From an uncultured Reyranella sp. (GTDB lineage: Bacteria; Pseudomonadota; Alphaproteobacteria; Reyranellales; Reyranellaceae), in assembly GCF_945957355.1 (NCBI RefSeq), contig NZ_CAMFKM010000014.1, positions 100,391-164,390 on the forward strand: a DNA stretch of 64,000 nucleotides. The letters are read 5' to 3'. Below the pieces are notes generated by a model. It did not search any database and had not been told where the DNA came from. It worked only from the letters and a program-made list of their open reading frames with translations. Every line of letters starts with the position of its first letter. Position 1 is the stretch's first letter. The position numbers were made by a program, and so were the translations under genes. Shown one piece after another: positions 54,862 through 62,709 of this stretch.

Positions 54862-55268
54862 CCGCGCCCTCAACGCTGCGCGGAAAATGCCTGTGCGGCG
54901 CGGTGCAGTATGAGGTGACGGACGCCTTCACCTATGCGCTGAACTGCCATTGCTCGAATTGCCGGCGTGCGACCGGCGCGGCGTTCAAGCCGTTCGCCGG
55001 CATCGCGCGCGCGGCGCTGACGGTGACGCAAGGCAATGACCGGTTGCTGGTCTACGGCTCCGAGACCAATCACGACGCGCACTGCGCCCAGTGCGGCTCG
55101 ATGCTCTATTCACTGGTGCGCGACGCTGCCTATGTGCATGTCACGATGGGCACCTTGACCGACCCGCCGACGATCCGGCCGAGTGCCCATATCTTCGTCG
55201 GCTCGAAGGCGCCGTGGTTCGCCATCACCGACGACCTGCCGCAATACGAAGGGCACGTGACGTCTTGA
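54858..55268 (+). CDS. GFA-family (glutathione-dependent formaldehyde-activating-like) zinc protein
   Basis: A 136-residue Mss4-like fold protein. The zinc cysteines follow the GFA pattern: C11-x-C13, C30-x-C32-x2-C35, and C76-x2-C79. Most GFA proteins are not proven formaldehyde enzymes, so the activity is unknown. Start 54858 overlaps the DadA stop; the frame opens upstream within it. Confidence 0.92.
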   Translation: MTAPSTLRGKCLCGAVQYEVTDAFTYALNCHCSNCRRATGAAFKPFAGIARAALTVTQGNDRLLVYGSETNHDAHCAQCGSMLYSLVRDAAYVHVTMGTLTDPPTIRPSAHIFVGSKAPWFAITDDLPQYEGHVTS

Positions 55269-55386
55269 TCATGCTCCTCCCCCGTCATACGGGCAGGGCT
55301 ATCGCATGTAAAAACTTCCGTCGTCTCGACCGGAGCACCCCTCGAGTGCCTCGGGGCAAGCTCCGCGCGGAGTGGAGAGACCTTCG
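55269..55386. other. Short intergenic stretch at the left edge of the glycan island
   Basis: Between the GFA gene and the fkbM gene. It contains CGTCGTCTCGACCGGAGC (about 55319-55336) and GCGCGGAGTGGAGAGACC (55365-55382), which face each other imperfectly and look like a dispersed repeat of the host. No gene or terminator is evident. Confidence 0.4.
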
Positions 55387-56163
55387 CTAGTGGTCGCTCC
55401 TCACCATGAGTACCGAGGCCACGGCGAGAAAGTCTCCGTCGGTGAACAGGAAATCCGTGTAGGTGGCGACGAATCTGAACCCAAAGGGCGCGACAAATTC
55501 CGAGATGGCGTTCAGCGACCCTCCGACTGTTCCAGGCTTTTCCTTGAAGTCGTTGAACTCTGCGAAAATGAAGTCGATGCGTTTTTGAGACAGCATGCGC
55601 GTCGCGCCCTTGAGCACGAAATAGTCGTGGCCTTCCGTATCGATCTTCAGAAGGTTGATCGCATCGATTCCCCTTGCCTCGCAAAACTCGTCGAGGGTGG
55701 CGGCGCGGACCTGAATTTCTCGCGGTTCAATGTTGATCGCCGTGGCGTACCTCGCCCGCGAAGTGAGGCTGTTGATCTTGGAATGAGACTCTTCGCCATC
55801 GTACTCGAAAAAGGAAACATTTCCTGCCGTATTGCTGAGCGCCAGCGGATGCACAGTCACTCGGCTGGGCCATGGCTGTCGAGCAAGGTTTGCGTACGTT
55901 GCAGGATGTGGCTCGAAGGCGTGAATAGTTGCGTCCGGAAACTCTTTGACGAACTCGGTGGTCATCTGGCCAGTGTTGGCGCCAACGTCGAAAACGCAAT
56001 GGATCGGCCGCTTTAGTCGCACGCTCAACCGGCTAACGTCGGTCCAAGGGGCGTATCCAAAGGGGGCATTCTTGCGTCGAATGAGCTCAAGCCCTGCCAT
56101 CGCAAGTCCGGTACGCACTAACTTCACTATAGGCCGCAACATTTTCTGGTTCCTATTTTCCAT
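55387..56163 (-). CDS. FkbM-family SAM-dependent methyltransferase
   Basis: About 258 residues. The SAM-binding motif is VFDVGANTGQMT, followed by IHAFEPHPATYANL and LLKIDTEGHDYFVLKGA, all typical FkbM signatures. FkbM enzymes O-methylate sugars of surface polysaccharides or natural products. Starts at 56163 (MENRN) or 56142 fit; the open frame to 56217 adds an unlikely leader. It is in a cluster with a glycosyltransferase and an acyltransferase. The gene is less GC-rich than the core genome. Confidence 0.9.
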   Translation of the reverse strand: MENRNQKMLRPIVKLVRTGLAMAGLELIRRKNAPFGYAPWTDVSRLSVRLKRPIHCVFDVGANTGQMTTEFVKEFPDATIHAFEPHPATYANLARQPWPSRVTVHPLALSNTAGNVSFFEYDGEESHSKINSLTSRARYATAINIEPREIQVRAATLDEFCEARGIDAINLLKIDTEGHDYFVLKGATRMLSQKRIDFIFAEFNDFKEKPGTVGGSLNAISEFVAPFGFRFVATYTDFLFTDGDFLAVASVLMVRSDH

Positions 56164-56300
56164 TGTCTCTTCCGAAACATCGGCCGCGCCAACAGAGCAG
56201 GCACCTGTCCCAGCCACGCCCCGTAGTATCGCCGGTAATGCGCGTCCAACTCCACCCGCTTCCGGTCATAGGTCTTCCAACGCATCCTTTCAGCCGACAT
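56127..56300 (-). pseudogene. Possible remnant of an unknown gene overlapping the fkbM start
   Basis: A 57-codon frame (MSAERMRWKTYDRKRVELDA…) reads like a real, basic, aromatic-rich protein tail rather than a shadow, and overlaps the first codons of the fkbM frame. No family is recognised. It sits between an IS1380 fragment and fkbM and could be the 3' end of a disrupted gene. Uncertain. Confidence 0.25.
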
Positions 56301-56479
56301 TTCCCAGATGAACCCTTGGAACGGTGGGAATGGTGGGAATGGTATCGTTTTGTGGGGTTCGGGCGAACCCATGGGCGGCCTGCGCCGTTTTCCCGGCGCC
56401 CCTGCCCGGTCCGCCCGTCTCGAACGAGCTTTTGATCCATAGATTTGGCCCTTTCATTCGCCGTGCGGACGCACGCCTC

Positions 56480-56849
56480 CCGTGGTGATGGCGCATTCGC
56501 CCCGTTCGGGACGCGACAGGTTGGTGACGATGAAGCAGACGCGGGGATAAAGCTTGCCGGGGTGCCACTCGAGCTTGGCCACGACGTGGCGTGGCATCGT
56601 CCAGCTTGCCGCCTGATAGCTGAAGCTGGCGTAGCATCGTCGGACCTTGATCGGCGGGCGATTAACGGGGCGCTTGAGCAGATAGCCAATGCGCGCCTGC
56701 AGGATGCGGTTCGCCGGCACCCGGATCGTGTATTTGTAGCCTTCGGCTTCCAGAAGCTCGTAGACCTCTGGGTTGGCAGAGGCCGCATCGGCGCGGAAGT
56801 CGCGCCGCACATCGCTATCCCGGTAGCGGGCGACGACCGGTTCGTGAAA
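56480..56849 (-). pseudogene. IS1380-family transposase fragment
   Basis: Inside a 191-codon minus-strand frame (57029-56454), residues from about 61 on match the C-terminal half of IS1380 transposases: FHEPVVARYRD, FRADAASANPEVYELLEAEG, YTIRVPANRILQ, GYLLKRPVNRPP, YASFSYQAASW, VVAKLEWHPGKLYPRV and FIVTNLSRP. Only about 120 of some 450 residues remain, and both ends change to unrelated sequence. No inverted repeats are visible. It is a decayed insertion between fkbM and the exostosin-like gene. Confidence 0.8.
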
Positions 56850-56953
56850 TGCCGCAGGCCGACGGCTCGATTTGAGACGGCGCGCGGGGATGGCGCCACC
56901 AGTGATGGTCTTTGCCACCTCTCTTCCGCGAGATTTGCGGAATGGCTTCAGCC

Positions 56954-57925
56954 TCAGCGTGAACGTAGCCTTGAAATAGTGCGTACTGCAGTTTGCCGAA
57001 GGGCAACTGCGCTCCGCCGTATTGGCCAACCAAGGCGATACGCCGCCTCCGGTAGCCGCCGCGACCGCCGGATATCATCGATCGATACGTGCACGAGCGC
57101 GCCCATGCCGTTGGGACTGAACCAGCGCTCCCATTGCTGCTGGGCTTGATGCGCCATGCTTTCCCAGCGCGGAAGCGCTTCGAGGCAAATTTCAGGCAGG
57201 GAAGCAACGTGTCGCTCAGGCACACGAAGAGAGCAGCTTTTCCAGTCAAACCAAGGCGGCGGCACCCAGTGATCCGACAGAATTACCGGCACGCGCCCGC
57301 TCTGCATGACTTCGAACAACCGATAGGATGATACACCCACGCCACGCGGGCAGAGAACGAACCGGCTTTGCCTAACATTCAATGCATATTGCTGCTTGAA
57401 GCCGATTTGCTGCTCGGCGCCGGTGCTCTCCCAAAAGGGCTCCGTCCGCTCAATGAGCACGTCGTCACGACCATAATTCGCAGCAAAGAGTCGGCCTCGG
57501 ACGGCAGATGTCAGATTTCCCTGGAAGCTGAAGAGCCAGCGAATACTGCTCTTGGACTCGCAGTCTGCGCGGACAAACTCGTTGAACGACTGCATGTAAC
57601 AGCCGGTACGATGGCGACGCGCGCTGAAGAGGTATCGCCTCAAGGAAGAATAGAGGCCTGGGTAAAGTCCAATCGGAGAATCCTGAGTATCGAATACGAA
57701 GCACTTTTCCGGATACTCCGCATAGGCTCCGGTACAGGCGATGTTTTTATTGATCTCGAGATAGCTCGACCGACAATCAGCCAACGTGATCAACACTGCA
57801 TCGGCCTCACGGGCCCCGCCAACCAGCTCGAAATGGCCTGCGTGCTGCCAGTTACCGGTAATGTCTAACCATCGTGCGCGAGCCCAGTCCGATTCATACG
57901 TCGTATCAACGAAAAGCTTCATCAT
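56954..57925 (-). CDS. Exostosin-like glycosyltransferase (GT47-type)
   Basis: About 323 residues. The C-terminal half has the exostosin pattern SRFVLCPRGVGVSSYRLFEVMQSG, then VPVILSDHWVPPPWFDW, which matches the NDP-sugar-binding part of GT47 enzymes. The N-terminal half is variable (MMKLFVDTTYESDWAR). It probably adds a sugar to a surface glycan. Start 57925 or 57922 has AAGG upstream; the frame is open to 58006. It is flanked by an IS1380 fragment at its 3' end and an IS481 element at its 5' end, which may have removed its promoter. Confidence 0.82.
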   Translation of the reverse strand: MMKLFVDTTYESDWARARWLDITGNWQHAGHFELVGGAREADAVLITLADCRSSYLEINKNIACTGAYAEYPEKCFVFDTQDSPIGLYPGLYSSLRRYLFSARRHRTGCYMQSFNEFVRADCESKSSIRWLFSFQGNLTSAVRGRLFAANYGRDDVLIERTEPFWESTGAEQQIGFKQQYALNVRQSRFVLCPRGVGVSSYRLFEVMQSGRVPVILSDHWVPPPWFDWKSCSLRVPERHVASLPEICLEALPRWESMAHQAQQQWERWFSPNGMGALVHVSIDDIRRSRRLPEAAYRLGWPIRRSAVALRQTAVRTISRLRSR

Positions 57926-58018
57926 TATCCGGACCTTCATATCGACACGCAGGCGCCAAACAATTAGAGAGTCCGAGACTGTAAATAGAAGCGCGCTTCT
58001 AGACAAACCTATGAATGT

Positions 58019-59097
58019 ACTGAGACGGTATTCGGCTGACAGTCGCCGCGCCCTGACCGGTAGTCAGGCGACTTCAGTCTGGTCGATGTTCCGGTCGTTG
58101 TCCTCCTGTGGGTTGTCGTTTGCAGGGATGCGGTCGAGGAAGGCCCGGCCGGGGGTGCGGCCGTTCATGCCACGGCCCTGATGGGGTCGTGCGGTGTTGT
58201 GGGTGACGAGGTAGGCATCGAGCGCCTCCTGCATCTGCTCGACGGTCTCGAACCGGGTCCTGCGGCCTTCGACGCGGAAGTGCTCGTCGAGCAGCGTGCG
58301 ATGGAATCGCTCGACGATGCCGTTGGATTGCGGACGCCGGACCTTGGTCTTGCGATGCTCGATGCCTTCGAGCTGGAGGAACAGCTCGTAGGGGTGGCGG
58401 TCGAGCCGGCCGCAGAACTCGCGGCCATTATCCGACAGCACGGTCTTGATCGGCACGCCGTGTTCCTCGAAGTGGGGCACGACATCGGTGTTGAGCAGAT
58501 GCACAGCGGTCAGCGGCATCTTGTTGGTGTAGAGGCGGCCCCAGGCGAAGCGAGAGCAGCAGTCGATGGCGGTCTGCAGGTAGACCTTGCCGATCCCTTT
58601 CAGGTGACCCACGAAGAACGTGTCGACGGCCACGAGATCACCGCTGTGGTGGGCCTCGATGTGGCGTTCGCGGAACTCTGGGCTGAAGCGTTCGAGGGCC
58701 GCCACCTGCTCTTCGTTGAGCTGCACGACACGGTCGGCCGAGGCCTTCTCCAGTCGCATCAGCCGGTCGAGCTTGCCGAGCAGGCCGTCGGCGCCGTAGG
58801 TCTGGAAGTTACGGCGGATCTCGTAGAATTGCTGGCGGCTGTAGCCGACGATCCGACAGGCCTTGCTGACATTGCCGAGCTGGCCGGCAAGCCCGGGCAA
58901 AGTGAGCTTGCGCCGTGCTACCTTCTTCTCCGTGGTCATGTCGTTCTCCGGTCGAGGTTGGATGTGCTTCACAACACCATCCTAACCCCGGTCGGGAGCG
59001 GCGTGGCCACACCGGGCGTCGCTACGCTCGGGGCCTCCGGCCCCTCCCTTCGCGACACCCGGTGTGGCGCAATCTGTCAGGTCAATACCGTCTCAGT
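58019..59097 (-). mobile_element. IS481-family insertion sequence, complete
   Basis: A 1079-bp element bounded by 14-bp perfect inverted repeats: ACTGAGACGGTATT at 58019-58032 and AATACCGTCTCAGT at 59084-59097. One transposase gene fills it. The length is normal for IS481. No clear target duplication is seen. A second copy of its first 60 or so bases stands alone at 61026-61087. Confidence 0.88.
58064..58939 (-). CDS. IS481-family transposase
   Basis: A 291-residue DDE transposase. An N-terminal HTH (VSKACRIVGYSRQQFYEIRR) precedes the catalytic core: Asp in DLVAVDTFFVG, Asp in VLSDNGREFCG and Glu in NGIVERFHRTLLDEHF. The C-terminal YNxxRPHQG-like motif is NTARPHQGRGMNGRTP. All three catalytic residues are present and the frame is intact, so it may be active. 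Start 58939 has GGAGAA upstream; the frame opens at 58972. Confidence 0.93.
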   Translation of the reverse strand: MTTEKKVARRKLTLPGLAGQLGNVSKACRIVGYSRQQFYEIRRNFQTYGADGLLGKLDRLMRLEKASADRVVQLNEEQVAALERFSPEFRERHIEAHHSGDLVAVDTFFVGHLKGIGKVYLQTAIDCCSRFAWGRLYTNKMPLTAVHLLNTDVVPHFEEHGVPIKTVLSDNGREFCGRLDRHPYELFLQLEGIEHRKTKVRRPQSNGIVERFHRTLLDEHFRVEGRRTRFETVEQMQEALDAYLVTHNTARPHQGRGMNGRTPGRAFLDRIPANDNPQEDNDRNIDQTEVA

Positions 59098-59465
59098 TCA
59101 GTCTGCGATCTTCGCTGTCCTGATGCTGATGGTGCTAATTCAAGTACTTTATGTGACATGATAGGTTATTGTTCTTGCTGGTCTTTTTAAGACTGTATCG
59201 ACGATGCGCAGGTTTTGCCTGGGTTTGGGATGCGAGCGATAGGGCTCGCCTTCTAACGCTTGCGTAGCCAGCAGAGTGCTAACATTATATGCATGCGCGC
59301 TTTTAGTCCGGTCGGCTTTTGGGAGGGCTGCCTGCCTGTTTCGCTGAAAGAAGAGGCTAGCCGATGAGGCGGAATTTTGAACGGCTCCGCCGCGCCAGTT
59401 GCGCATTGCGCATATTCCAGCGTTCTCTTTTTGCGAATTTGTTGGCTTTGGCGCCTTCGGAAATC
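59098..59465. other. Leader region of the acyltransferase gene
   Basis: About 370 bp, AT-richer than the core, without a convincing gene. It must carry the promoter of the acyltransferase. A small hairpin GCGAGC…GCTCGC lies near 59232-59249. An upstream in-frame ATG at 59364 would extend the protein by 34 residues, but that part looks basic and non-conserved. Confidence 0.4.
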
Positions 59466-60692
59466 ATGGCGCAGAACATTGGAGCGCCATCCAAAGGCAA
59501 GTTCGTCGGTCTCGAGATCGTCCGTAGCCTCGCGGCCCTGGTCGTAATCTACAGTCATGTCTTCCTGTTCAAGCTGCTGCCAGCCACGGGCTTGCTCGAG
59601 TTTCCGGGTCAATTCGCGACCGAGGCGGTCATCATCTTCTTCGTCCTCTCTGGAACCGTCATCACCCTGTCGCAGGAGAACAAGCTCAGGGAAGAGGACC
59701 GCGTGACAGTGGTGCTGACCTACCTGAAGGCGCGGCTGGTAAGACTTTATCCAGTCTACCTGCTGGGCCTTGGGCTCGCCGCCGCCGTACAATTTCTGTC
59801 AGAGGGCACTTGGATGGCCCCCACCACGCTCGCAGGAAACCTTTTCTTCCTGCAATCGCCATCGAGCTACATCGTGTCGTCGCCGGCGTTCAATCCGCCG
59901 CTGTGGTCATTGTCGAACGAGGTCGGCTATTACCTGATCTTCGCGGCGGTACTGCTCTATCCAAGGGTCTGGGTCCTTTGGATGCTCGCTGCGATCATAT
60001 GCGGGACCATCTTGGGGCCCGTCGGCCTCGAGGGTGTTCCGGGCTTCCTCGTGTTTCTCTTTGGCCTGTCGCTGCCGTGGATCATGGGCTACTGGCTTGC
60101 CGTCAATCGTCATGCGCTGCCCGCCGTTTCCATTCCGCTCGGCTTTGCCTTCTTCGTAATCGGGCTTGCCTACTCGCGTGTTCCTGTCTCCGGGTCCTAC
60201 TACGATCCCTATCGACTGACGGCATTCGGCGCCTTTAGCTGCCCGCTCATTCTATCGATCATCCAGGGTGAGGCGCCGGCCAAGGACCAAAAGCAGTACC
60301 GTGGCTTGCGCCTTGTTGCCGCGCTTCCAGCCGTCGTCGGTCTCTGGACGCTGTCGCCCTCGATGGTCCCGGTCAAGGTAGCGCTCACGTCGGTCGCCCT
60401 ACTGTTCGCCATGCTCGATCTCGCGTGGATCAAGGCGGCCCTGAGCTCGTTACGGATCCTAGTGCCTGTGTTGGCCTACCTCGGATCGATTTCCTACGCC
60501 CTTTACGCCCTGCACGCTCCGCTGATCTTTCTCGTGAACTCCTTGCTCGAGGGCCTTCACTCGGTCGCTCGCTTCATGGCCTTTGTCGCAGCAGTTCTCG
60601 CGCTGTCCCACCTGATGGAGCGGGTTGTCCAGCCGAGGCTGGCACACCTGCTGCAAAGCAGGGCGCGTCTTCCCGGGCGCTCGATGAAGTAG
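59466..60692 (+). CDS. Acyltransferase-3 (OafA/YrhL-type) family protein
   Basis: A 408-residue membrane O-acyltransferase with about ten helices. The family start FVGLEIVRSLAALVVIYSH contains the RxxA and catalytic His, and AVIIFFVLSGTVITLS and SISYALYALHAPLIF are conserved. Such enzymes acetylate surface sugars (O-antigen, capsule, Nod factor). The C-terminal residues after about LSHLMERVV may be altered, since the end overlaps sequence antisense to an integrase fragment. Confidence 0.9.
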   Translation: MAQNIGAPSKGKFVGLEIVRSLAALVVIYSHVFLFKLLPATGLLEFPGQFATEAVIIFFVLSGTVITLSQENKLREEDRVTVVLTYLKARLVRLYPVYLLGLGLAAAVQFLSEGTWMAPTTLAGNLFFLQSPSSYIVSSPAFNPPLWSLSNEVGYYLIFAAVLLYPRVWVLWMLAAIICGTILGPVGLEGVPGFLVFLFGLSLPWIMGYWLAVNRHALPAVSIPLGFAFFVIGLAYSRVPVSGSYYDPYRLTAFGAFSCPLILSIIQGEAPAKDQKQYRGLRLVAALPAVVGLWTLSPSMVPVKVALTSVALLFAMLDLAWIKAALSSLRILVPVLAYLGSISYALYALHAPLIFLVNSLLEGLHSVARFMAFVAAVLALSHLMERVVQPRLAHLLQSRARLPGRSMK

Positions 60693-60997
60693 GCTGTATA
60701 TTTGGTCGCCGTGCTGCGAGCCTGCTTGCCTTGCTCATTGTCACGCTCGCGGAGACGGATGTACTCGTCCAGTACAGCATTCAGGGTGCGCTTGCGAACG
60801 GGCAGGCCCTTTTTCAGTTCATAGCGAGTATCATTCCACAGATCGTCAGCCAGCCGTTCAGCCTGCGCCGTGTTGGCAGTCTTGAGACTGCGGTGGAGGT
60901 ACTCGCCTTTGCCAAGATGGATGCGGGCTTGATAGAGGCCGTTGCGACGGTACAGCAGCAGCAGCTTGCCGTCGTGTTTGCGGATTGCATCATCCAT
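60690..60997 (-). pseudogene. Truncated tyrosine-recombinase (integrase) N-terminal fragment
   Basis: The first 100 or so codons of an integrase (RRNGLYQARIHLGKGEYLHR, AERLADDLWNDTRYELKKG, LNAVLDEYIRLRERDN) remain. The frame then runs into the complement of the acyltransferase 3' end, and the catalytic C-terminal domain (RHRY) is missing. It is a relic of an integrated element, located beside a detached IS481 end. Confidence 0.72.
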
Positions 60998-61025
60998 TGC
61001 TTGTGAGCCTGCAGATCACCGCTTG

Positions 61026-61087
61026 TACTGAGACGGTATTCGGCTGACAGTCGCCGCGCCCTGACCGGTAGTCAGGCGGCTTCAGTC
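61026..61087. mobile_element. Solo IS481 end (duplicate of 58019-58079)
   Basis: GTACTGAGACGGTATTCGGC through TCAGGCGGCTTCAGT matches the left end of the complete IS481 at 58017-58078 with a single difference (gcgGctt for gcgActt). The rest of the element is absent. Both copies point the same way and are preceded by GTAC. It suggests a second insertion that was lost by recombination or deletion. Confidence 0.9.
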
Positions 61088-61088
61088 C

Positions 61089-61484
61089 GCGTTCTACGCC
61101 GCACATGGGATATTAGAACGCTCTCTAATCGCTGCCGAAGCGCGCGACCTTCGAGGCAAAGTCGTGTCTCCCGACGATCCGACGATCGCGTTGATGGCGA
61201 AAGGTTACGCTGGAAGGACCTCTGTCTTGGAGTTTGACGCCGTCAAGGGGGATGCCAAACGCCTCCAGCCCTTGCTTCGAGAAATCGAGGCTGCCGACTA
61301 TGTAATCATAATGCACCATGCGCAGGGAGCGGATGGGAAGACATTGGTATCGGAAGCAACGTCCGGGAAAATGGATTGGTGGCAAAGAGAGGAACTCTTG
61401 AGGGAGATGGGATTCGCCAGAATCGACTTCAAATCCACTTCGGCACCAGTTTACTCACTATGGCATCGATCAAATCATCCATAG
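61089..61484 (+). pseudogene. 5'-truncated gene of unknown function cut by the IS481 end
   Basis: An open frame of about 131 codons begins immediately at the IS end without a start codon (AFYAAHGILERSLIAAEARD) and ends normally at 61484 (VYSLWHRSNHP). The internal GTG at 61164 could start a 106-residue product, but the reading frame and style continue upstream to the IS junction, so this is most likely the 3' remnant of a larger gene. No family is recognised; island context suggests a glycan or membrane enzyme. Confidence 0.55.
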
Positions 61485-61564
61485 GGATCTTCGTGCCTTC
61501 AGACCGTTGAACTTCCCCACGCTTTAAGCGTGCGCGTACGGCCCCCGCGAACATCACCCACCCG

Positions 61565-62314
61565 TCAGGAGCCGTACTGCAGCAATGTCTCGCCGTTCTT
61601 GCGGAGCCAGGCCTGCGGCCCCTCGATCGGCCCGTCGCAGAGGGCGCGCGCCAGGGCCCAGAACCGGGGGCCGTGGTTCAGGTGGACCAGGTGCGCCGTC
61701 TCGTGCGCGGCCAGGTAGTCGAGTACGTCGGGCGGCGCGAACACCAGCCGCCACGAAAAGGAGAGTGCCGCATCCGGGCCGCAGCTGCCCCAGCGCGAAC
61801 GCGTGTCCCGCACCGAGATGCGCTTCACCGGCCGCTCGGTCCGCGCCGCCTTGGCATGAACCAGCGGCACCAGCTCCTTCTTCAGCTCGCCGATCAGCCA
61901 ATCCTTCACCCGGCGTGACAGGTGTTCGGGCCTACCCGCGATATGGATCTCGCTGCCCTCGCGCCAGACCGTGCCGCGGGCGTCGGGCCGGTGACGCAGA
62001 CGATGCGGCAACCCGAACAGCGGGATTTCCGCCCCGTCGACGAAGGGCCGCCGTGCCGGAAGGCGCTGCAGCCGTGCGGCGATCCAGCCGGCCTGCGTCT
62101 CGGCGAATCCCACGGCGGTGCCGCGCGCCATCCGCGACGGCGCCGTCAGCACGATGCGCCGGTTGGCGGGATCGACCCGCAGCGAGGCGCGGCGCGCGCG
62201 GGCGTTGCGCACGAAGGTGACGGAAAGCATCTCGCCGTCATGAGCAATGGTCAGTTGCTCGGGCTCGGGCGTCGCTTTAGGCAGGAAACGGCTGAACCAG
62301 GAGGATGACGGCAT
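61565..62314 (-). CDS. YgjP-like (DUF45) M48-type metallopeptidase
   Basis: A 249-residue predicted zinc peptidase. HETAH (HExxH) in DYLAAHETAHLVHLNHGPRFW holds the zinc histidines and the catalytic Glu, and RDTRSRWGSCGP is the other family signature. Most members are uncharacterised. The first codon overlaps, on the opposite strand, the start codon of the CMD protein gene (62312-62315); a shorter start inside cannot be excluded as no clear SD is seen. Confidence 0.92.
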   Translation of the reverse strand: MPSSSWFSRFLPKATPEPEQLTIAHDGEMLSVTFVRNARARRASLRVDPANRRIVLTAPSRMARGTAVGFAETQAGWIAARLQRLPARRPFVDGAEIPLFGLPHRLRHRPDARGTVWREGSEIHIAGRPEHLSRRVKDWLIGELKKELVPLVHAKAARTERPVKRISVRDTRSRWGSCGPDAALSFSWRLVFAPPDVLDYLAAHETAHLVHLNHGPRFWALARALCDGPIEGPQAWLRKNGETLLQYGS

Positions 62315-62708
62315 GACCGAACAGCAGGCTCACAAGACGCTCAGCGATGCAGGACGAAAGGTCCTCTCGGAGGTTCTGGGCGAATCCTATCTCGCCAGGC
62401 GCGACGCCACCAACAACGATTTCTGGGGCCCGGTCCGCGCTTTCTCCGAGGAATTCGCCTATGCCTCGCTGTGGACGCGCGACGGGCTCGACCGCAAGCA
62501 GCGCAGCATGATCACCATCGCCATGCTGTGTGCGCTGAACCGCCCGCACGAACTCAAGATCCACCTGGTCGGCGCGCTCAACAACGGCTGCACCAAGACC
62601 GAGCTGCGCGAGATCTTCACCCATGCCATCGCCTATTGCGGCTTCCCGGCCGCCATCGATGCGCTGCGCGTCGCCGAGGAAATCCTGAAGGAACAGGGAA
62701 AGTTCTGA
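62313..62708 (+). CDS. Carboxymuconolactone decarboxylase (CMD) family protein
   Basis: A 131-residue AhpD/CMD-fold protein. Marks are NDFWGPVRAFSEEFAYASLW, RKQRSMITIAMLCALN, and the C-terminal EIFTHAIAYCGFPAAIDAL with the His and Cys typical of gamma-CMDs. A CxxC pair like AhpD is absent. It may be a lactone decarboxylase or a peroxide-linked protein; the role is unknown. AGGAGG (62299-62304) precedes the ATG. The aminotransferase gene follows after one base. Confidence 0.92.
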   Translation: MTEQQAHKTLSDAGRKVLSEVLGESYLARRDATNNDFWGPVRAFSEEFAYASLWTRDGLDRKQRSMITIAMLCALNRPHELKIHLVGALNNGCTKTELREIFTHAIAYCGFPAAIDALRVAEEILKEQGKF

Positions 62709-62709
62709 C

